Part shown: in pieces, positions 35,943-48,556 of the stretch
Layout: each line of letters starts with the position of its first letter
Numbering within the stretch: position 1 is the first letter of the stretch
DNA from: Phaeotremella fagi
Taxonomy: Eukaryota > Basidiomycota > Tremellomycetes > Tremellales > Phaeotremellaceae
Direction: 5' to 3'
Length of the DNA: 64,000 nucleotides
Assembly (NCBI GenBank): GCA_001599715.1
Contig: BCHU01000003.1
Location: 1,488,001 to 1,552,000 of the forward strand
Program-made: the position numbers and the translations under genes
Notes under the pieces: generated by a model
The model's input: the letters and a program-made list of their open reading frames with translations, nothing else
Databases searched by the model: none
Told to the model about the DNA's origin: nothing

Positions 35943-36798
35943 TCAAACCCTAGGCCGTTTCTCATCCTCTTCCATATTCTCATCATCCGCATTCGTCTCC
36001 ACCAACGCACCACCAAAATTGAATCCATCCCTAACAGCTTGTTGAACGACTTCCCGTAATCTTTCATCAGGATCTACACCATCTCTATTAGCTTGTTCCA
36101 TGATTTCCTGAGTTCGCTGGAGGAGCTCGGAAGTTTGTTGAGAAGCGTAATTGTCAACTGCTAATTCTGAGATCTGTTGGGCGGGGGGTTGAGAACTTGA
36201 AGATGAAGGGATTTCGTTGGGTGAGGTTATTGTTAACAGGTAAGTTGAGATTTCAGGTTGATCATCTTCCAATACCTGTGCAGCCTATCATCCCATCAAT
36301 ATCATTGTACCACTACAGGTTTTAAGGACGTACAGTCAACCCCTCCTCATTCTTTATCAACGGATCAGCACCGTTCTCAATCATCCATTTCGTCATTTCG
36401 AGATTCTCAACGGTGAACAGTGGCGTGTCGCCATCTTCATCTTGGAGATTTATATCCCCACCTCTGGAGATTAGGTAGATTAAGAGGTCTTTGTGCGCGT
36501 AGGATGCGGCTGCGTGCCTTCATTTGCATTAGATTTGACGTTGCAAGGGGGACTTACATTGGGGTATAGGAATTTGAATCTTTGACGTTCGGACTTAGAC
36601 CTGAGGATTTTGGTCGTTAGTCTTAAGGGTGGTTTGAGACTGATAACTATCTTTACCTTGCGTTTCTATCAATGCCTAATAAATTTGTCAGTTTCAGTAT
36701 ACTAACTCAAGCTAGTTGATACTCACCTTGACACGATCGATATCACCATCACTAGCCGCCACCCAAATGTTTTTACCCGTAGAACTAGCTTGAACCAT
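35943..36798 (-). CDS. Ankyrin-repeat protein, Yar1-like
   Basis: Small ankyrin protein; Yar1-type proteins escort ribosomal protein Rps3 in yeast. The start at 36798 gives MVQASSTGKNIWVAASDGDI, followed by three short introns. Repeats are YTPMHAAASYAHKDLLIYLI, then NLQDEDGDTPLF and an incomplete third (MTKWMIENGADPLIKNEEG). The C-terminal third is Ser/Gln-rich and then acidic (DENMEEDEKRP), a feature of Yar1. Length is about 220 residues. Assignment to Yar1 itself is tentative; any small fungal ankyrin protein would look similar. Confidence 0.75.
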
Positions 36799-37027
36799 TG
36801 TTCTTTTCGTTTCTTTCTTTCCAGTTAGGTGACGATACCGAATCTTTCTTCCGTATCGAAGGTTTATTTGTACAAATCACAGTAGAGAACGTTGAAGCTG
36901 ACACTAAAATTGTTGATCGTGCGGAGTTCACACATACTCCGCTCTTCTAGCTTTGAGGCAAAAAATCTAGTATGAAAATGCATGCCTGTTTCCCAATCCC
37001 AAGAATTCTAAGTCGGAACTGCCACTA

Positions 37028-39182
37028 CTACTTAGGTATATCAACCTTAGGATCAAGTTCCTTAGCGTCTTCATCCACACCCTCGTAATCTCCAAATTCA
37101 TCCTCTTGATCATCAGCGAAAGGATTTCTTTCAGCTTCACTCAATCCTGAAATCTGACCATCTTCAAAATTCTTCTTCGTCGGCGTAGCAGTATCATCCT
37201 CACCGTCTCCCTCGGCGTTCATCAATAAACCACCGCGTTCCCCACCAGATTTCGTACCCCCTACACCTCTTTTAGCTTTTTCCTCATCGTTCTCGTCGTC
37301 GTTCTCGTCATCCGTCGCTTCACTTGATGTACCTACTTCCCATAACACTTCGTTGGATTCGTCTTCTGCGTTATCTTTTACCGGGGTTGATTCACCGTTC
37401 TCATTTTCGATTTCTAGGGATTCAGTACCTCGGGCTCGGGGTCTCAATCTCATCGATGGGTTTGGTACGGTTGTGATCGTAGTTGGCTCGGACGTCGATG
37501 AGGGAGATGGTTTTAGCGAGAGCAGAACCTGGCAGGAGGTTATCAGTTTTTGTTGGATCAAGGGTGGCTCTACTCACTACGCCTGAGATGAGGACAGCTA
37601 TGGATGTGAACACGGCAATGAGAACCTAGATTAGCGGTCAGCTGTGAACCCTCCACTGACTTGAGAGATTGCACCTACCCATCGCTCGTATTGCCCTGAC
37701 TCGTTGTAAAAGATCAAAGAGTTGATGAAGCCTAGAACGGTATAGCCTTGAGAGGACAATCAGCTACATCCCTTCCCTCGTCGCAACAACTCACCTGCAT
37801 AAAAGACAGGTACGATAACCACGGTGTCTGCGCATTCCAAACCCCTATTCAAAAACACAATTTGAAGGATTGCCGTCAAGATAAGAAAGACCAACGTGAG
37901 AACGGCCGAAGGGTAGAAAAGCTAATCAAAGTCAGAAATGAAACCCTATAAGATAGAATCCACATACAGGATGTCCAGGTAACCAAAATATTTTAACGAC
38001 AGCTTTGGTGAATACCAAACAAAGTCCAGCCAAACTACCACCGGCCACAGCCCACCCGACACCCTGCAGCCAAGTCAATCTAGCGTCTTCAGTCCTAACA
38101 GTCATTCTTTCTAATCTATCCAATAAAAACTTTTCAACTCCCTTCCATGTTTTCCATGATCTGATGAAGAAAGCTTTGACTGGATGTGGGGGTTTGGTTC
38201 GACCTGTTGGTAGAGGGAGTTCTGAGGTTGGTGATGGGAGGGGAGAAAGGGAGGCTCGGGATCGAAGGAGTTTGGAGAGGAGGGAGGAGATTAGGAAGGT
38301 TAGGTAGATGAAGAGGATTAGGATTGGGAAATAGGCTAGCCAGGATCCACGGGTCCATAGGGTGTTTAGTCTGGGAGAGGATTAGTCGGGATTAATTACT
38401 TCCTGGTGACGCCGGACTTACCTTGATATACTCAAAGACTGATCTAGACCATGGTTGATACTTGAAAAGACCAATATCAGAATGACTCCAAGGACAATCA
38501 AGGCCGTTCCCCGTACGTCAGTCTTGGTTACCGCTGAATACAGTCAGTCAAGATAATTCTTCACCATGAAGTTGAAACTTACGTGTCCCCACTAACCATC
38601 GAGCAAACAAAAAATTGAATACCAAAGCAGATGATCCTAGGGGTGCTACCCAATCTGGACGTAGATAACGTAAAGCCAACGGAGAACCGACTGGGGTAAG
38701 GTAGATCAGTTAAAGATTCTAAGCACAGTACAAGATGACTAACAAACTTGTGAACCACTATTATGAATGACATTAGCCAACGCAAATCTCCTAAATCAGT
38801 TACTCACATATAGATACCCATCCCAGCTACCCATCGCCATCTTAACCAAGTTCTCTTCCTTTCACGTTTAGGTATACTTTGTTGAGAGAGATGATCAAGT
38901 TTCGTTAGATTCAATCCTAGTGCATTTAGCAGGGATGCAATTAGGACTATCACCAGACCGATAAAAGTGTTCTATCAGATATATCAGTTCAATTACAGTA
39001 AATATCAATCAAGAGAGGTATACCAGTATATAATTCCCCTCTGCTTGACCGATATCTGGGATTGTCGTCGTTGAATTTCCAGAACCCTCATCTCCATCCC
39101 ATTCCGGCCAACTGTCTGCGATTGTTGACATAGAATCTAGAGCTGTCGAGGTTACTGATGCTATGAGAGTGATTGAATCCAT
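37028..39182 (-). CDS. NIPA/DUF803-type multi-pass membrane protein
   Basis: Probable divalent-cation (magnesium) transporter-like protein of the drug/metabolite transporter fold. The start at 39182 gives MDSITLIASVTSTALDSM. The helices include NTFIGLVIVLIASLLNALGL, WVAPLGSSALVFNFLFARWL, GTALIVLGVILILVFSSI, a central cytosolic loop rich in Ser/Pro/Thr (LSPPITNLRTPSTNRSNQT), GWAVAGGSLAGLCLVFTKAV, CADTVVIVPVFYAGYTVLGF and a last helix near 37600. The C-terminal 150 residues are soluble, acidic and Glu/Asp-rich (DDENDDENDEE). About 570 residues with nine introns. NIPA is based on the ASLLNALGLNL and AGGSLAGLCLVFTK pattern; transport is inferred. Confidence 0.78.
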
Positions 39183-39453
39183 TGTCTTTGACTTGGATAT
39201 GAGAGTAATGGAAGTTAATAACCTCTATTCAATTTATTTTTGTTTTCATCGGTGACGACTGCACCCAGAAGTAGGTTTGCTTACTTACACGAATCAGGCA
39301 CGCATTCCCGTGTTGTTGGTTTTTTGGGTGGTGGCAAATTCATGCTGGTGGCAACGGGAAACGGGACTATATACATGACTATTGTGGTGTACAGAGAGGG
39401 AATTTTGATCATCAAATCACTTGGAGAAATCAGCGTCTATCTTAGTTCTGAAT

Positions 39454-41958
39454 CTATAAGCTGGTGTCATCTTCGGGACATCTTGCTTTGGTAGGTTTTT
39501 GACCGAAATGTTCTTTGTAGACTTGTCGAGCAACACTTTGTCTAGCTTCTTTGATAGATTCATGTGCAGTTCTAAGAGAATGAATGAGCTAAATTTGCCA
39601 AAAACAACCAAAAGGCTCACCTGTCAGAAAATGACTCTTCATCTATTAAGACTTTCCCAATGAACTTGACTCCATCTTGTCGATCAATGATTTGACTGAA
39701 TCTTGGAGGTGGCATTCCCGAATCTTGACAGAAGACTTGGTGCAGGTTTTGAGTAAGCTGTTTTGATGTAAGGAAGCCAAACACAGCTTACCAATGAGCT
39801 GTTCACACCAATCAACATTTTCTTCTTGTACTTCAGTTTGACTTGAAACGAGCGGACTTTCTTGATGCGGCTCAGATGAGTTTGAAGGAGGAGTAGTGAC
39901 ATAAGGACCTCTTGAATCTGAACTTTTGGAAGAGTTTGCGAGGAACAGAGCTGTGTTGGACCCCTCGCTGATCCGTGTGGAGTCAGAATGACCATTTTTG
40001 CTTTCGTTCTTCCACTGAAAATAGTCTTCCAGGCCGAGATCGAGAGCTTTTTGACAGATTGCATCTTGAGCTTCGGATTCTGAGCTGTATGAGCAATCTG
40101 TTTCGTATACCAGTGATTGATCTTGAAATCCGATCGAAAGTTTACAGCCGAATTCTTGAGATCTGTAAGTTGTCATATGCATGTCTACAAAATATTGCAA
40201 CTTACTTGATTCCATATATCTCCATGTGGTCGTCAATACCATTGAACATGAAACACCTTTCCCATCCTCCTCAGAATATTTCTCGACGACAGTGACAACT
40301 TTTTGAAGAGGTGTCAATTCAGCACCATGTGACTTGCCTTCTTCCCCTTTTGATCCGTTATTTGCAAGACGCTGTGAACAAACAGTGTTCTCCATATACA
40401 TTATATCGTCGATTTGAATTTCGTCGGAATTAGATGATGGTATGTTCTGACCTTCATCAATTAATTCTTGATTTGTCGGACTTGAGGACAGGGGAGGAAG
40501 TTTGAAATCATCCATTGCTAATTCATCTCCTTCTGTCTCATCTTCCTCTTCATAGAGTGCCATGATTGGTGCCTGGATCCAATCGAGCGCACCTTCATTG
40601 ACAGCTTTTCCAAGGGCTGAGTTATGAGCGTCAGTCTGTAGATGTTTCAGCTTGCTTGTTTCCAGGAAAGGATGACCAGCTGACCTTGATTCTACGAGGT
40701 ACACCGGTCCATCGTCTAACTCCACCAATGACTTCAACAGAAGCGACGTATTCTTTGGTGTTCTTGTCTTTAGGCAGACTCTTGGCTAATGAGTGTTTGA
40801 AGATCGAAGGGTGGGTTGGTGGTAGTGCCAAACTGAGATGGGCAAGTACCAATGGATCTATCGAATTTGTTTAGCTGCTTGAAGAAGTTTTGAACGACTC
40901 GTAAGCAGACCTACCTGAACTCCCCTCGTCAACCTTCTCGTAATCCCATTTTATGACGGGTTGGAAATGTGCCGGTAAAGAATGAAGCATACTATTCCAT
41001 TTCCTGGCTGGATGCTCGATCGCAAGCGGGGGTAAATCAAGAGGATCAATTTCATCTTGAGGAGTAAGACTTCTCCCGAACTCGAATTCTTTTTTGATAC
41101 CACCCTCTGGAATCATGTAAGGATGGACAGGACCAAAATCGATCATCGGTAAATCACAGCCTGTATCACCGACTACCACGGTTGTATGTCCCTCTGAATC
41201 CGATCTGACGAGTCCATCGTTACCAATGACTCCTATACCGAGCTCTTGACCTCCACCGAGGGTTTTACCGTAGACGTTTCGTTGACGTCCGTGCCCTAAA
41301 CCAGGAAGAAGGATATGGGTGGATTCGCGAATTGAACGTTCGTTTTGACGGGGTTTGATATCTTCAGTCATTGAGCGACCCAATGACTTCTTATCGTGTA
41401 AAACCTCTAAAGAGATACCATCAAGAGCCCTGTCAGAAAATTTGTGAGAATCAGGTTTAACACTACTGTGTTTCAAAACACTGGCAACTTTATCTTTGGT
41501 CAAATTTTCACCAAAATAAGTATTGGCTCGTTCGAGTCGTTTTGAATATTCTTGTTTGAAAGCTTGATTCAACGGTGTAGTCTTGGAGTAGCCAGTAGAG
41601 GATGATGAGAAACCACGGTGGCCGGTGTTCATTTCCTGGTAAGAGGTAAGAAAATTACATTAATCAAACAACTGCAAAAATTACCCACCCTCTCGCCTGC
41701 GTATTCTCCAAACGGATCGTTCTCATCAAACCCATTATCACTTCCCTCATCGCCCTCAATGTCTCCTGGATCACTCAACATCTCTTTGAGCTTCTTGGCA
41801 GCGTTCAAATTCGCTTCGTCACCTCTATTAAGTAATTTTGGGAATTTCGGTGGATCAGGACGAGGAGCTAAGGAGATGGATCGTTTGGTTGGACGAAGAC
41901 GATTGTTTTTATAAGCGTCTCTAATGCTTAGAGAGTTGGTTGGGGTGTTGTAAGACAT
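39454..41958 (-). CDS. Protein with dsRNA-binding-like domains
   Basis: Unknown function. The start at 41958 gives MSYNTPTNSLSIRDAYKNNR, and the N-terminal 110 residues are basic then acidic. The middle (40870-41630) is disordered. The C-terminal part contains two segments resembling a double-stranded-RNA-binding motif. The first is EFGCKLSIGFQDQ...CQKALDLG near 40040-40160. The second is VFCQDSGMPPPRFSQII, then FIGKVLIDEESFSDR, then HESIKEARQSVARQVYKEHFG (39520-39760), which follows the alpha-beta-beta-beta-alpha pattern with the usual PP and basic last helix. The second needs an intron ending at CAAG (about 39734-39790); the more usual AACAG would break the frame. About six introns; TAG at 39454. 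RNA binding is inference. Confidence 0.65.
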
Positions 41959-42379
41959 CTTTGCCGAGTTCTCTCTTTACGATGATAAAGAAATGAATGT
42001 TAAGATGAGAGAGAGAATAGACGAATGATATCTGACTACGAGGCGCACGGACCAAGGAGGTGCGAGTGAGTCAACTTTTGCCTCGCCATCTCCCTCAAAG
42101 ATCTGAGAGTAGTTCTTGGAGCACAACACATCATTGGGTGATTTATGCAGAGTTCATCGGTGCTACGGGCCCACTGCTTGCGATAGCTATCGAGGTGAAA
42201 GTATTCGGGTCTTAGAAAAAGGCCACTAACGTAATTTGCCACTGATGATCTGAAATCAAAACAAAATGCAGTCCAGTCAACTTTGATCATCTAACGTTTC
42301 AGTAACATCATCTTTCTTGGAGAACTATCAAAACTTTAATTCAATCATTATCAATCACAACTCTTAAACAAAGTTAAAG
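41959..42379. promoter_or_regulatory. Divergent intergenic region
   Basis: The 421 bp separate the dsRBD-like and SWIM-RING genes. A minus-strand ATG frame of 84 codons (42036-42290) lies inside, but it has no family look and a GTTAGT donor-like site within it. I treat it as chance. Confidence 0.45.
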
Positions 42380-44306
42380 ATGGCACCTATCAAACCGGGT
42401 CCATCAAAACCACAAACATCAACCAAAATCAAACCGAAACCCGAGAGAAAAAAACGAACTCCCAAACCTCCAGCTCTTGATGAAAACGGTAATCCGATCC
42501 CAAAGAAAAAAAGAGTTTATAAAAGCAAAGCTCAAAAATTAGCTGAAGCTCAGGCTGCTGCTGTTGTTGAGCAAGAATATGCAGCCTTGGTGGCTGGTAC
42601 GACTGCTACTGATCCTTCCTGCTGTTCTGGTGCTCATGGTCAAGTTGAACTTGGTCAAGCTGGACCTTCTACACAGGTAAAGATTGAGGTTGGAATGGGT
42701 GATGATGGTGTTGCCTTAGAGAAAGGGAAGGGGAAGGGTAAAGCGGACGTTCCAACTGAATCTCGACTCGCTAGGTCAGTCTTTTAGCTTCTGGTATGTT
42801 GGGAAAGTTGACTGATAATCACTCTGAAATAGGGAACGTACTAGGTGAGCTTGCAATTACGATGTTCTTCATTCCATCACATGCTGACGTATCTGCTAGT
42901 TGCCCGAAAGCGGTCAAGGACCGGGGTAAGTCTTTCGTTCAAATCCCATCAACCTGTATTCTGACATCACCCTAAACAGCTAACCGAGCCAAGAAACAAA
43001 GAATGGTAGGTCACAGAATCTCCACTTGTTCCAGTCAATCCTCACCCTTTTTCAGTTTTTGATTGATCGTCAAAAACCTGATGCAAAATTTGGTATCATC
43101 GAAAATTTCATGATTGTAAGTTCAACTTCATCCTGAATGCTGACATGCATTGTAGCTTGGATCCGTTGGCAATGTTTATGTAAGTCGTAAATTTGCCTTC
43201 CGAACTTACACTTCAAGACTATCAATATGGGTCAAACCCCTCGATGCAACTGTCCCGACAACATTAAAGGCAATTCACCGTGTAAACATATTATATTCGT
43301 CTTGTGAGTTAGTATAAAAACGTCATTGAATGAACTAACTTTCATCATCTCAGCTTGAAGGTCCTCAAAGTTCCTGAATCCAACCCTGTCTGGTTCCAGA
43401 AGACACTCCTTGTAAGTCGAATCAGGCGAAATCCTCTCATTCACCATTACCCCACGACTAACGCGGACTACCAGAGGTCCGAATTAGAAGAGATTTTCCA
43501 GAACGCACCACCAACTCCAGCAGGTTCAGTTACAGTTTCAACGCAAGTCAGAAGCGCCTATCGTAAAGCTGTTGGATTGGCGGATGATGTCGAATCGAAG
43601 GTCAAAGAGGAAACAGTTGTTGTTGAGAAGCAAGTCAAGGGAAAACGAGATGTCATCGGTGACGATTGTCCTGTGTAGGTGTTGTGCTCGTTGGTTTTAA
43701 ATTTGGATAACTGATTGCGAATCAGATGTTACTCGGAGATGACTGCGGATGAGGAGGCGAACAGTTTGCTTGTTTATGATGAAGCTGTTGGGGGATGTGG
43801 GAATGGTTCGTCAATGACCATGTCCAACATGTTATTCGTCTGACAACTTCACTGTAGCTCTCCATAAGGAATGTTTCGCGATGTGGTCCGCTACTGTCGT
43901 ATGTCGACCAACTTCAGTTCTCATCATATACTGATCTCTTTCCTCATAGGAAAAGAAAGGCGAAGCGCTCACTTGTGTCTGGTGTAGAACACCTTGGACA
44001 CAAGCGGCTGCACCACCCATAAACATGGGAGTTCCGATAGCAGGTCTGGATGGTGTCACTAGAATGAGCAATGGAATGTGAGTAACAGCTTCGATTACGA
44101 AGAAATCATCGTCTAATCATTATGCAGGGTCAACATGGCGGACATAGCTGGTATGTCTAGAGAGAGGGACACAAGGTATGTCTGCTCATTTTCATGACTT
44201 TAGCTCTTGCGTTAATCGAAACAGCACTTATTATCATGGACCAATTCGTGGTCACAGAATGTGGCAGGCGAAGGAAATTCATCGAGCCCGTTATAGCCAA
44301 GGTTGA
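42380..44306 (+). CDS. SWIM-RING zinc-finger protein, probable ubiquitin ligase
   Basis: E3 ubiquitin ligase candidate. The start at 42380 gives MAPIKPGPSKPQTSTKIKPK, a lysine- and proline-rich, probably nuclear N-terminus with KKKRVYK. A SWIM finger (TPRCNCPDNIKGNSPCKH, CxC...CxH) lies near 43232-43300, followed by IFVFLKVLKVPESNPVWFQK. A RING finger spans 43660-43990 over introns: CPVCYSEM, then CGNALHKECFAMW, then CVWCRTPW. The C-terminus ends YYHGPIRGHRMWQ. SWIM-then-RING is the order seen in ZSWIM2/MEX-type ligases. About ten introns; exons at 42833-42844 (12 nt), 42900-42925 (26 nt) and 42980-43005 (26 nt) are very small. Substrates are unknown. Confidence 0.82.
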
Positions 44307-44600
44307 GTTTGTGTGGTTAAATTTCAATTATTCCCGCGTGAACGCCCTGGTGGTCGTTGGTCTCTGTATTTTTAGCTTCACTTGTATATACTTCACTCAT
44401 AAAAGATTAGTCACTTGTTTATGTAACGCGTGGTATGGAGAAATCTTAAGCACTTAGTGTGATGGACTCAAGGATCACGAGCACAAAGTGGCAATCGAGT
44501 CGTATGTCTTAGCTTACCTGCCATCTGGAATACAGTACTTCTGAACATTGAAAGAAAGAAAGAGACACAGTCCAGATCCAACACAACAAAACAGAACAAT

Positions 44601-45948
44601 ATGATTCCTATCCATCTAGATCAAGAAACACCAACACCGACACCAAAACCCAACGACCAAGTTCTAAAACAGATAATTTACGGGACAGAGCTCGACGGAG
44701 TTCTGTACAAAAGACCTGACAAACCCCCATCAGCTCTCTTGAACCTCCTATCAGAGATCGTAACATGTGCAGTAAAAATCATTCAACTACCCGACTCCCT
44801 CGAACACATATCATCGTCGTTCATGAAGAACTTGAACGGTAATGGTCATTATGATCATGACCCGGACCCAATAATCCTGGAAACCATCGTTTCAGGTATC
44901 AAAGATATTCTATCCACTCAATCTTGGTCGATCGTTTTACACGATTTCTCATACGACACGAGTTACTGTAAACTCTTCCATCCTGATATCAATCCCAGCG
45001 ATCAGATGGTCAGATTTTTTGAAGACGTCATCGAATTGAATGAAAAGGTTAGTATCACTCTTATTCTGGTTTTCTTTCCTAATGATCACTGAGTCATTTT
45101 TTGTGTTGTAGTTCGTTGCTGGATTGTATGACGTTTACGAAAATCGTGCAAATGATCCTCAGCTTTATCATCGATATTTTATCATGGCGGTTATATCTTG
45201 TACGGATATCATCGTTCCATTGTTGGGACCACTGGTGGGTTGGCGTAATATATTCTCATCGTGTTATACTATGCGATGGCTTTTGAAGCGAAGTACGACA
45301 TATAGGAGTGTACAATCTCGTACATTCTGCCATTCCTTTTCTTTCCCCGTGATAAGAGCTACCTGATTATCTAACGCACAAATGAAAGCTCAATAAATCC
45401 ACCTCAATCAGTGATCTCAATATCAAAATCCCACAGAGTAACTATCGTCATGTTGGACGTCTATTTGAAAAACACTTGTTCGGAGGTATCCTCCAAGGAT
45501 CATTCAAGAGACCATTCGTTCCTTCCAAACTTGCGTCTAAAGAGTTGACGATTGACGAGTTGCATCCTATCCCTGTCGATGATGAAACTCCAAAACCGGT
45601 AAGTGGTCCACTTCAACTCGTATGTTTGTTACATTTTCTGATGAAGATGAAGGTGGTGTATTATGATTGTTTGGTCGTTGAGAAGATGATAGATTATCAC
45701 AGGAAACTCTACATGATTTCCAGTGGTTGGATCGAACAGACTTTCTCATGTGAGTTCTGCCTCTCCAAAACCAACTCAAACCTTATTATGCAGACATGGA
45801 GCAACGTCGATTCTCAGAGTTTACATTCCCACCGACCTTGGAAAATGAGGATGAACCTCTTGATGCAAAATCTTTTAGATTTACTGAACGTCATCGAGCT
45901 CATAATCAGACTAGACGGGGCGTTATTGTTTGGCAAAGGCCATTGTGA
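44601..45948 (+). CDS. Orphan protein, unknown function
   Basis: I do not recognise this gene. The start ATG at 44601 gives MIPIHLDQETPTPTPKPNDQ; five or so exons are needed. Exon 1 runs to about 45048; exon 2 (about 45112-45233) contains FVAGLYDVYENRANDPQLYH and RYFIMAVISCTDIIVPLLGP; a short exon reads ISYILPFLFFP; the last exons have VGRLFEKHLFGGILQGSFKR and, after an intron at about 45750-45793, TERHRAHNQTRRGVIVWQRP. Hydrophobic runs in the middle are short and may not be membrane-spanning. The internal splice at 45234-45307 is a guess. Stop TGA at 45946. Confidence 0.6.
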
Positions 45949-46167
45949 ATGTACATGTCTGTAACTCATGATGTATTTATACCTTTTGCCACCATCTCAC
46001 TGCAGGTGCTGCAACATATATAGTGAAATACGTGTGCTATATCTTTATGAATTATTCATCGCATAGTTACAGCATGTCCTTCGTTATTGCTATTGATAAG
46101 ACACTGTCTGTTACGTTACAATGTGTTTTTATGTTATGTGTTGAGTTTTAACATCCAAAAAAATGAT

Positions 46168-48085
46168 TTATCTACCACTCCCAGTTTCACCAGTCACTGA
46201 TTTACCCGTGGAAATGACGTTATTGTGACCAGCACCTAAAGCCTTCTTCGCTTGTAAAGCACTTAGAGCGGCTAGACATGTCATGTCAGGTCCAACAATA
46301 TACCCAATCAAAGAGATGGACTTACCACCAACACCACTTCCATCTTTTGCTAAACCCATTCTAACTCTTTTCTCACCTTCCTCACCAATGATAATCTTCA
46401 GCGCACCTCTCACCCGTTCTTGGAACAATGGTAAAAACTCAACAACACTTCCGTCCATACCCACATCAACACCCGTATCTTTTTCACCATCTTCACCTCG
46501 ATGTTTATCGTTACCCGTATGTAAAATCACAGCACCAATGGCACAAGCCGCTAAAACCGCTGCACGTTTCGCTACCATGCTGATAGCTGATTTAACGAGT
46601 TCTGAGTCAGATTCTTTGATTACGTCAGGTGAAACTCTTAGATCTTTGATAATGGCTTGCTTGACTTGATCGAGGGTTTCGCAGCCTTCTACTTTGGAGA
46701 TGAATGAGGCGTCGTAGCCGTAATGTGTGTTTAGGACCTGTGAGGAATATCCATCAAAGAGAGCAGAAGTGTCGATGAGATGTAGAAGGATGTTTCGCGA
46801 GATTTCACCGAGATCTACAAGAAGTCAGCGTGAATCAATACCTCATCAAAAGCCACTCACACATTCCAGAGACCATTTTCTCGAAAGCTTGTTTTCGACT
46901 AAAGTATCAGTAAAATTCCAAAAATTAGACTCACGGATTGATAGACTCTCGATCAAGCTTGTTATCGAATATAGAAACAGGCAAACAATGTCTTCCATTA
47001 TCAAACGCTCCCCATTCCGTGTTAACGACCATAAATTGACCAGCATGTTCACCGTTTTTCTCAGCAGCTTCAATCTTTTCTTGACCCAACTTCTTGATAG
47101 TTCGAGTTTTATCAATGTAAGCTCCGTTGGTACCTGTTCCAAAGATAGCTCCGATAAGAGCTGGACCGTTTTGGTAAGATCTCGAAAGGAGAGTTCCGAC
47201 GGTCTATAAAACCAATAACATCAGTTTTCCATTCGTGACCATGGAATAGTATACCCACATCGTTGACCAAAGCGCTACATCTAACATGAATATGTTTCCT
47301 GTCAAAAGCGTCTTGTAACAATTTGACAACGTCATTTCCGATAGCGTTCTTAGCAGCGAAACCTTTGGTCCACGTTAAAAGTTTTCCAGCATCAATAGCG
47401 GTCTGTTCAACGGGGAAACTGGATGAGGTGTCAGTACACCAATAAAAAGATCATGAAAATCGTAATAAAAACCCACGAAAAAGTGAAACCTAAATGCATG
47501 GGTTCATTGGTACCAATATCACTTCCGATATCAGTCAAAAAAGCATCAACAGAATCGGCAATATAGTCTGATTTGGATGTCAGTCTCAAATTCAACTTTG
47601 ACGAAACCTACCAAACAATATCCTAGCTTGACCTTGTTTGAGTTCTTCCGAAACTTTATATTTCTGTTGCTTAATCTCGAATTTGTTATGACCGAATAAA
47701 CGAACTTCGCAAACTCGTCTGAAAGAGATGAAGTCAGTATAACCAACGAACAAGGAGTCAAAAAATTCCCAATAAAATCGAAAAACCTACAAATTCGTTC
47801 CGCCTAAATCAAGAGCCAAGAAAGTCCTAAAACAAGGTCCTAATTAACAAAGTCTACTCAGGAAGGGGAAATGAACACTTACCCTTCCTCAGTACCATCC
47901 GGGACTCCAGTAACAAAACTAGGAACCATAGCGACGTCCTTCCCATACTCGTTCAAACCATCTTCCAATTCCTTCCTGAAATGCTTAACGATATCCTTAA
48001 GACTTTCTGCCGAAAGATGAAAATATTCTTCAAACGGTGCTAAAGGTTTTGGAAGTTTTGGGAATGAGTCGTCTGTTTCTGCCAT
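46168..48085 (-). CDS. Hexokinase
   Basis: Phosphorylates glucose and other hexoses with ATP, the first step of glycolysis. The start at 48085 gives MAETDDSFPKLPKPLAPFEE; about 490 residues over some nine introns. The ATP phosphate loop reads FLALDLGGTNLRV across an intron. The sugar-binding region has LGFTFSFPVEQ, LLTWTKGF and ALVNDTVGTLLSR with the catalytic aspartate. ATP-binding IGAIFGTGTNGAYID, the glucose-ring NTEWGAF and DGSGVGAALSAL follow; the last is joined across the intron at about 46265-46315. All catalytic positions are present, so it is active. Which of the HXK1/HXK2 types it corresponds to is not decidable from one copy. C-terminus VTGETGSGR at 46168. Confidence 0.95.
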
Positions 48086-48556
48086 TTTTGGATGTTTGAT
48101 CCCAGGAAAATCAAAAGATTAGATTGGTAGTTGGGTGTTCGGATAAGAACAAAACAAGATGAATTTGGACAATGGATTGGAAGAATTCTCCCTTTGTACT
48201 TTGTTTCCTTTAAGGTTTAATGTTAGATTGCGAATGAACAGATACTACAAGATAAACAGTGAGTATGGGATGTTGGTTTGGAATGAATGGACAAGAAGTA
48301 GGAAGAAGTAAGAGAAGAGGAAGAGATGAAATGGAAGGCGGTTAGTTGAGTACACAGGTGACGTCTAAGACCAAAGACGGACCAGCCAATTTAAATGAAG
48401 GGATCATTTAAATCTACCTTTAAACGTTCTCAGACTACGTCAGCCCTCAGAGCACAATCAGAACCATCAGAACAACTCGAAACGATCCCAGAAGGAAGAT
48501 AGAATGCATCCCAAATCTATGGTACATGTACATCATCGCAGATAGGAAACTCAACA
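48086..48556. promoter_or_regulatory. Hexokinase promoter and 3' end of SMC1
   Basis: The 471 bp gap has purine-rich GA stretches (48300-48340) upstream of the hexokinase ATG. No gene is seen. Confidence 0.5.

Noticed and set aside
42036..42290. Minus-strand ATG frame of 84 codons between the dsRBD-like and SWIM-RING genes
   Set aside because: No family features, sits in a divergent promoter, and contains a donor-like GTTAGT. Length is within chance expectation.
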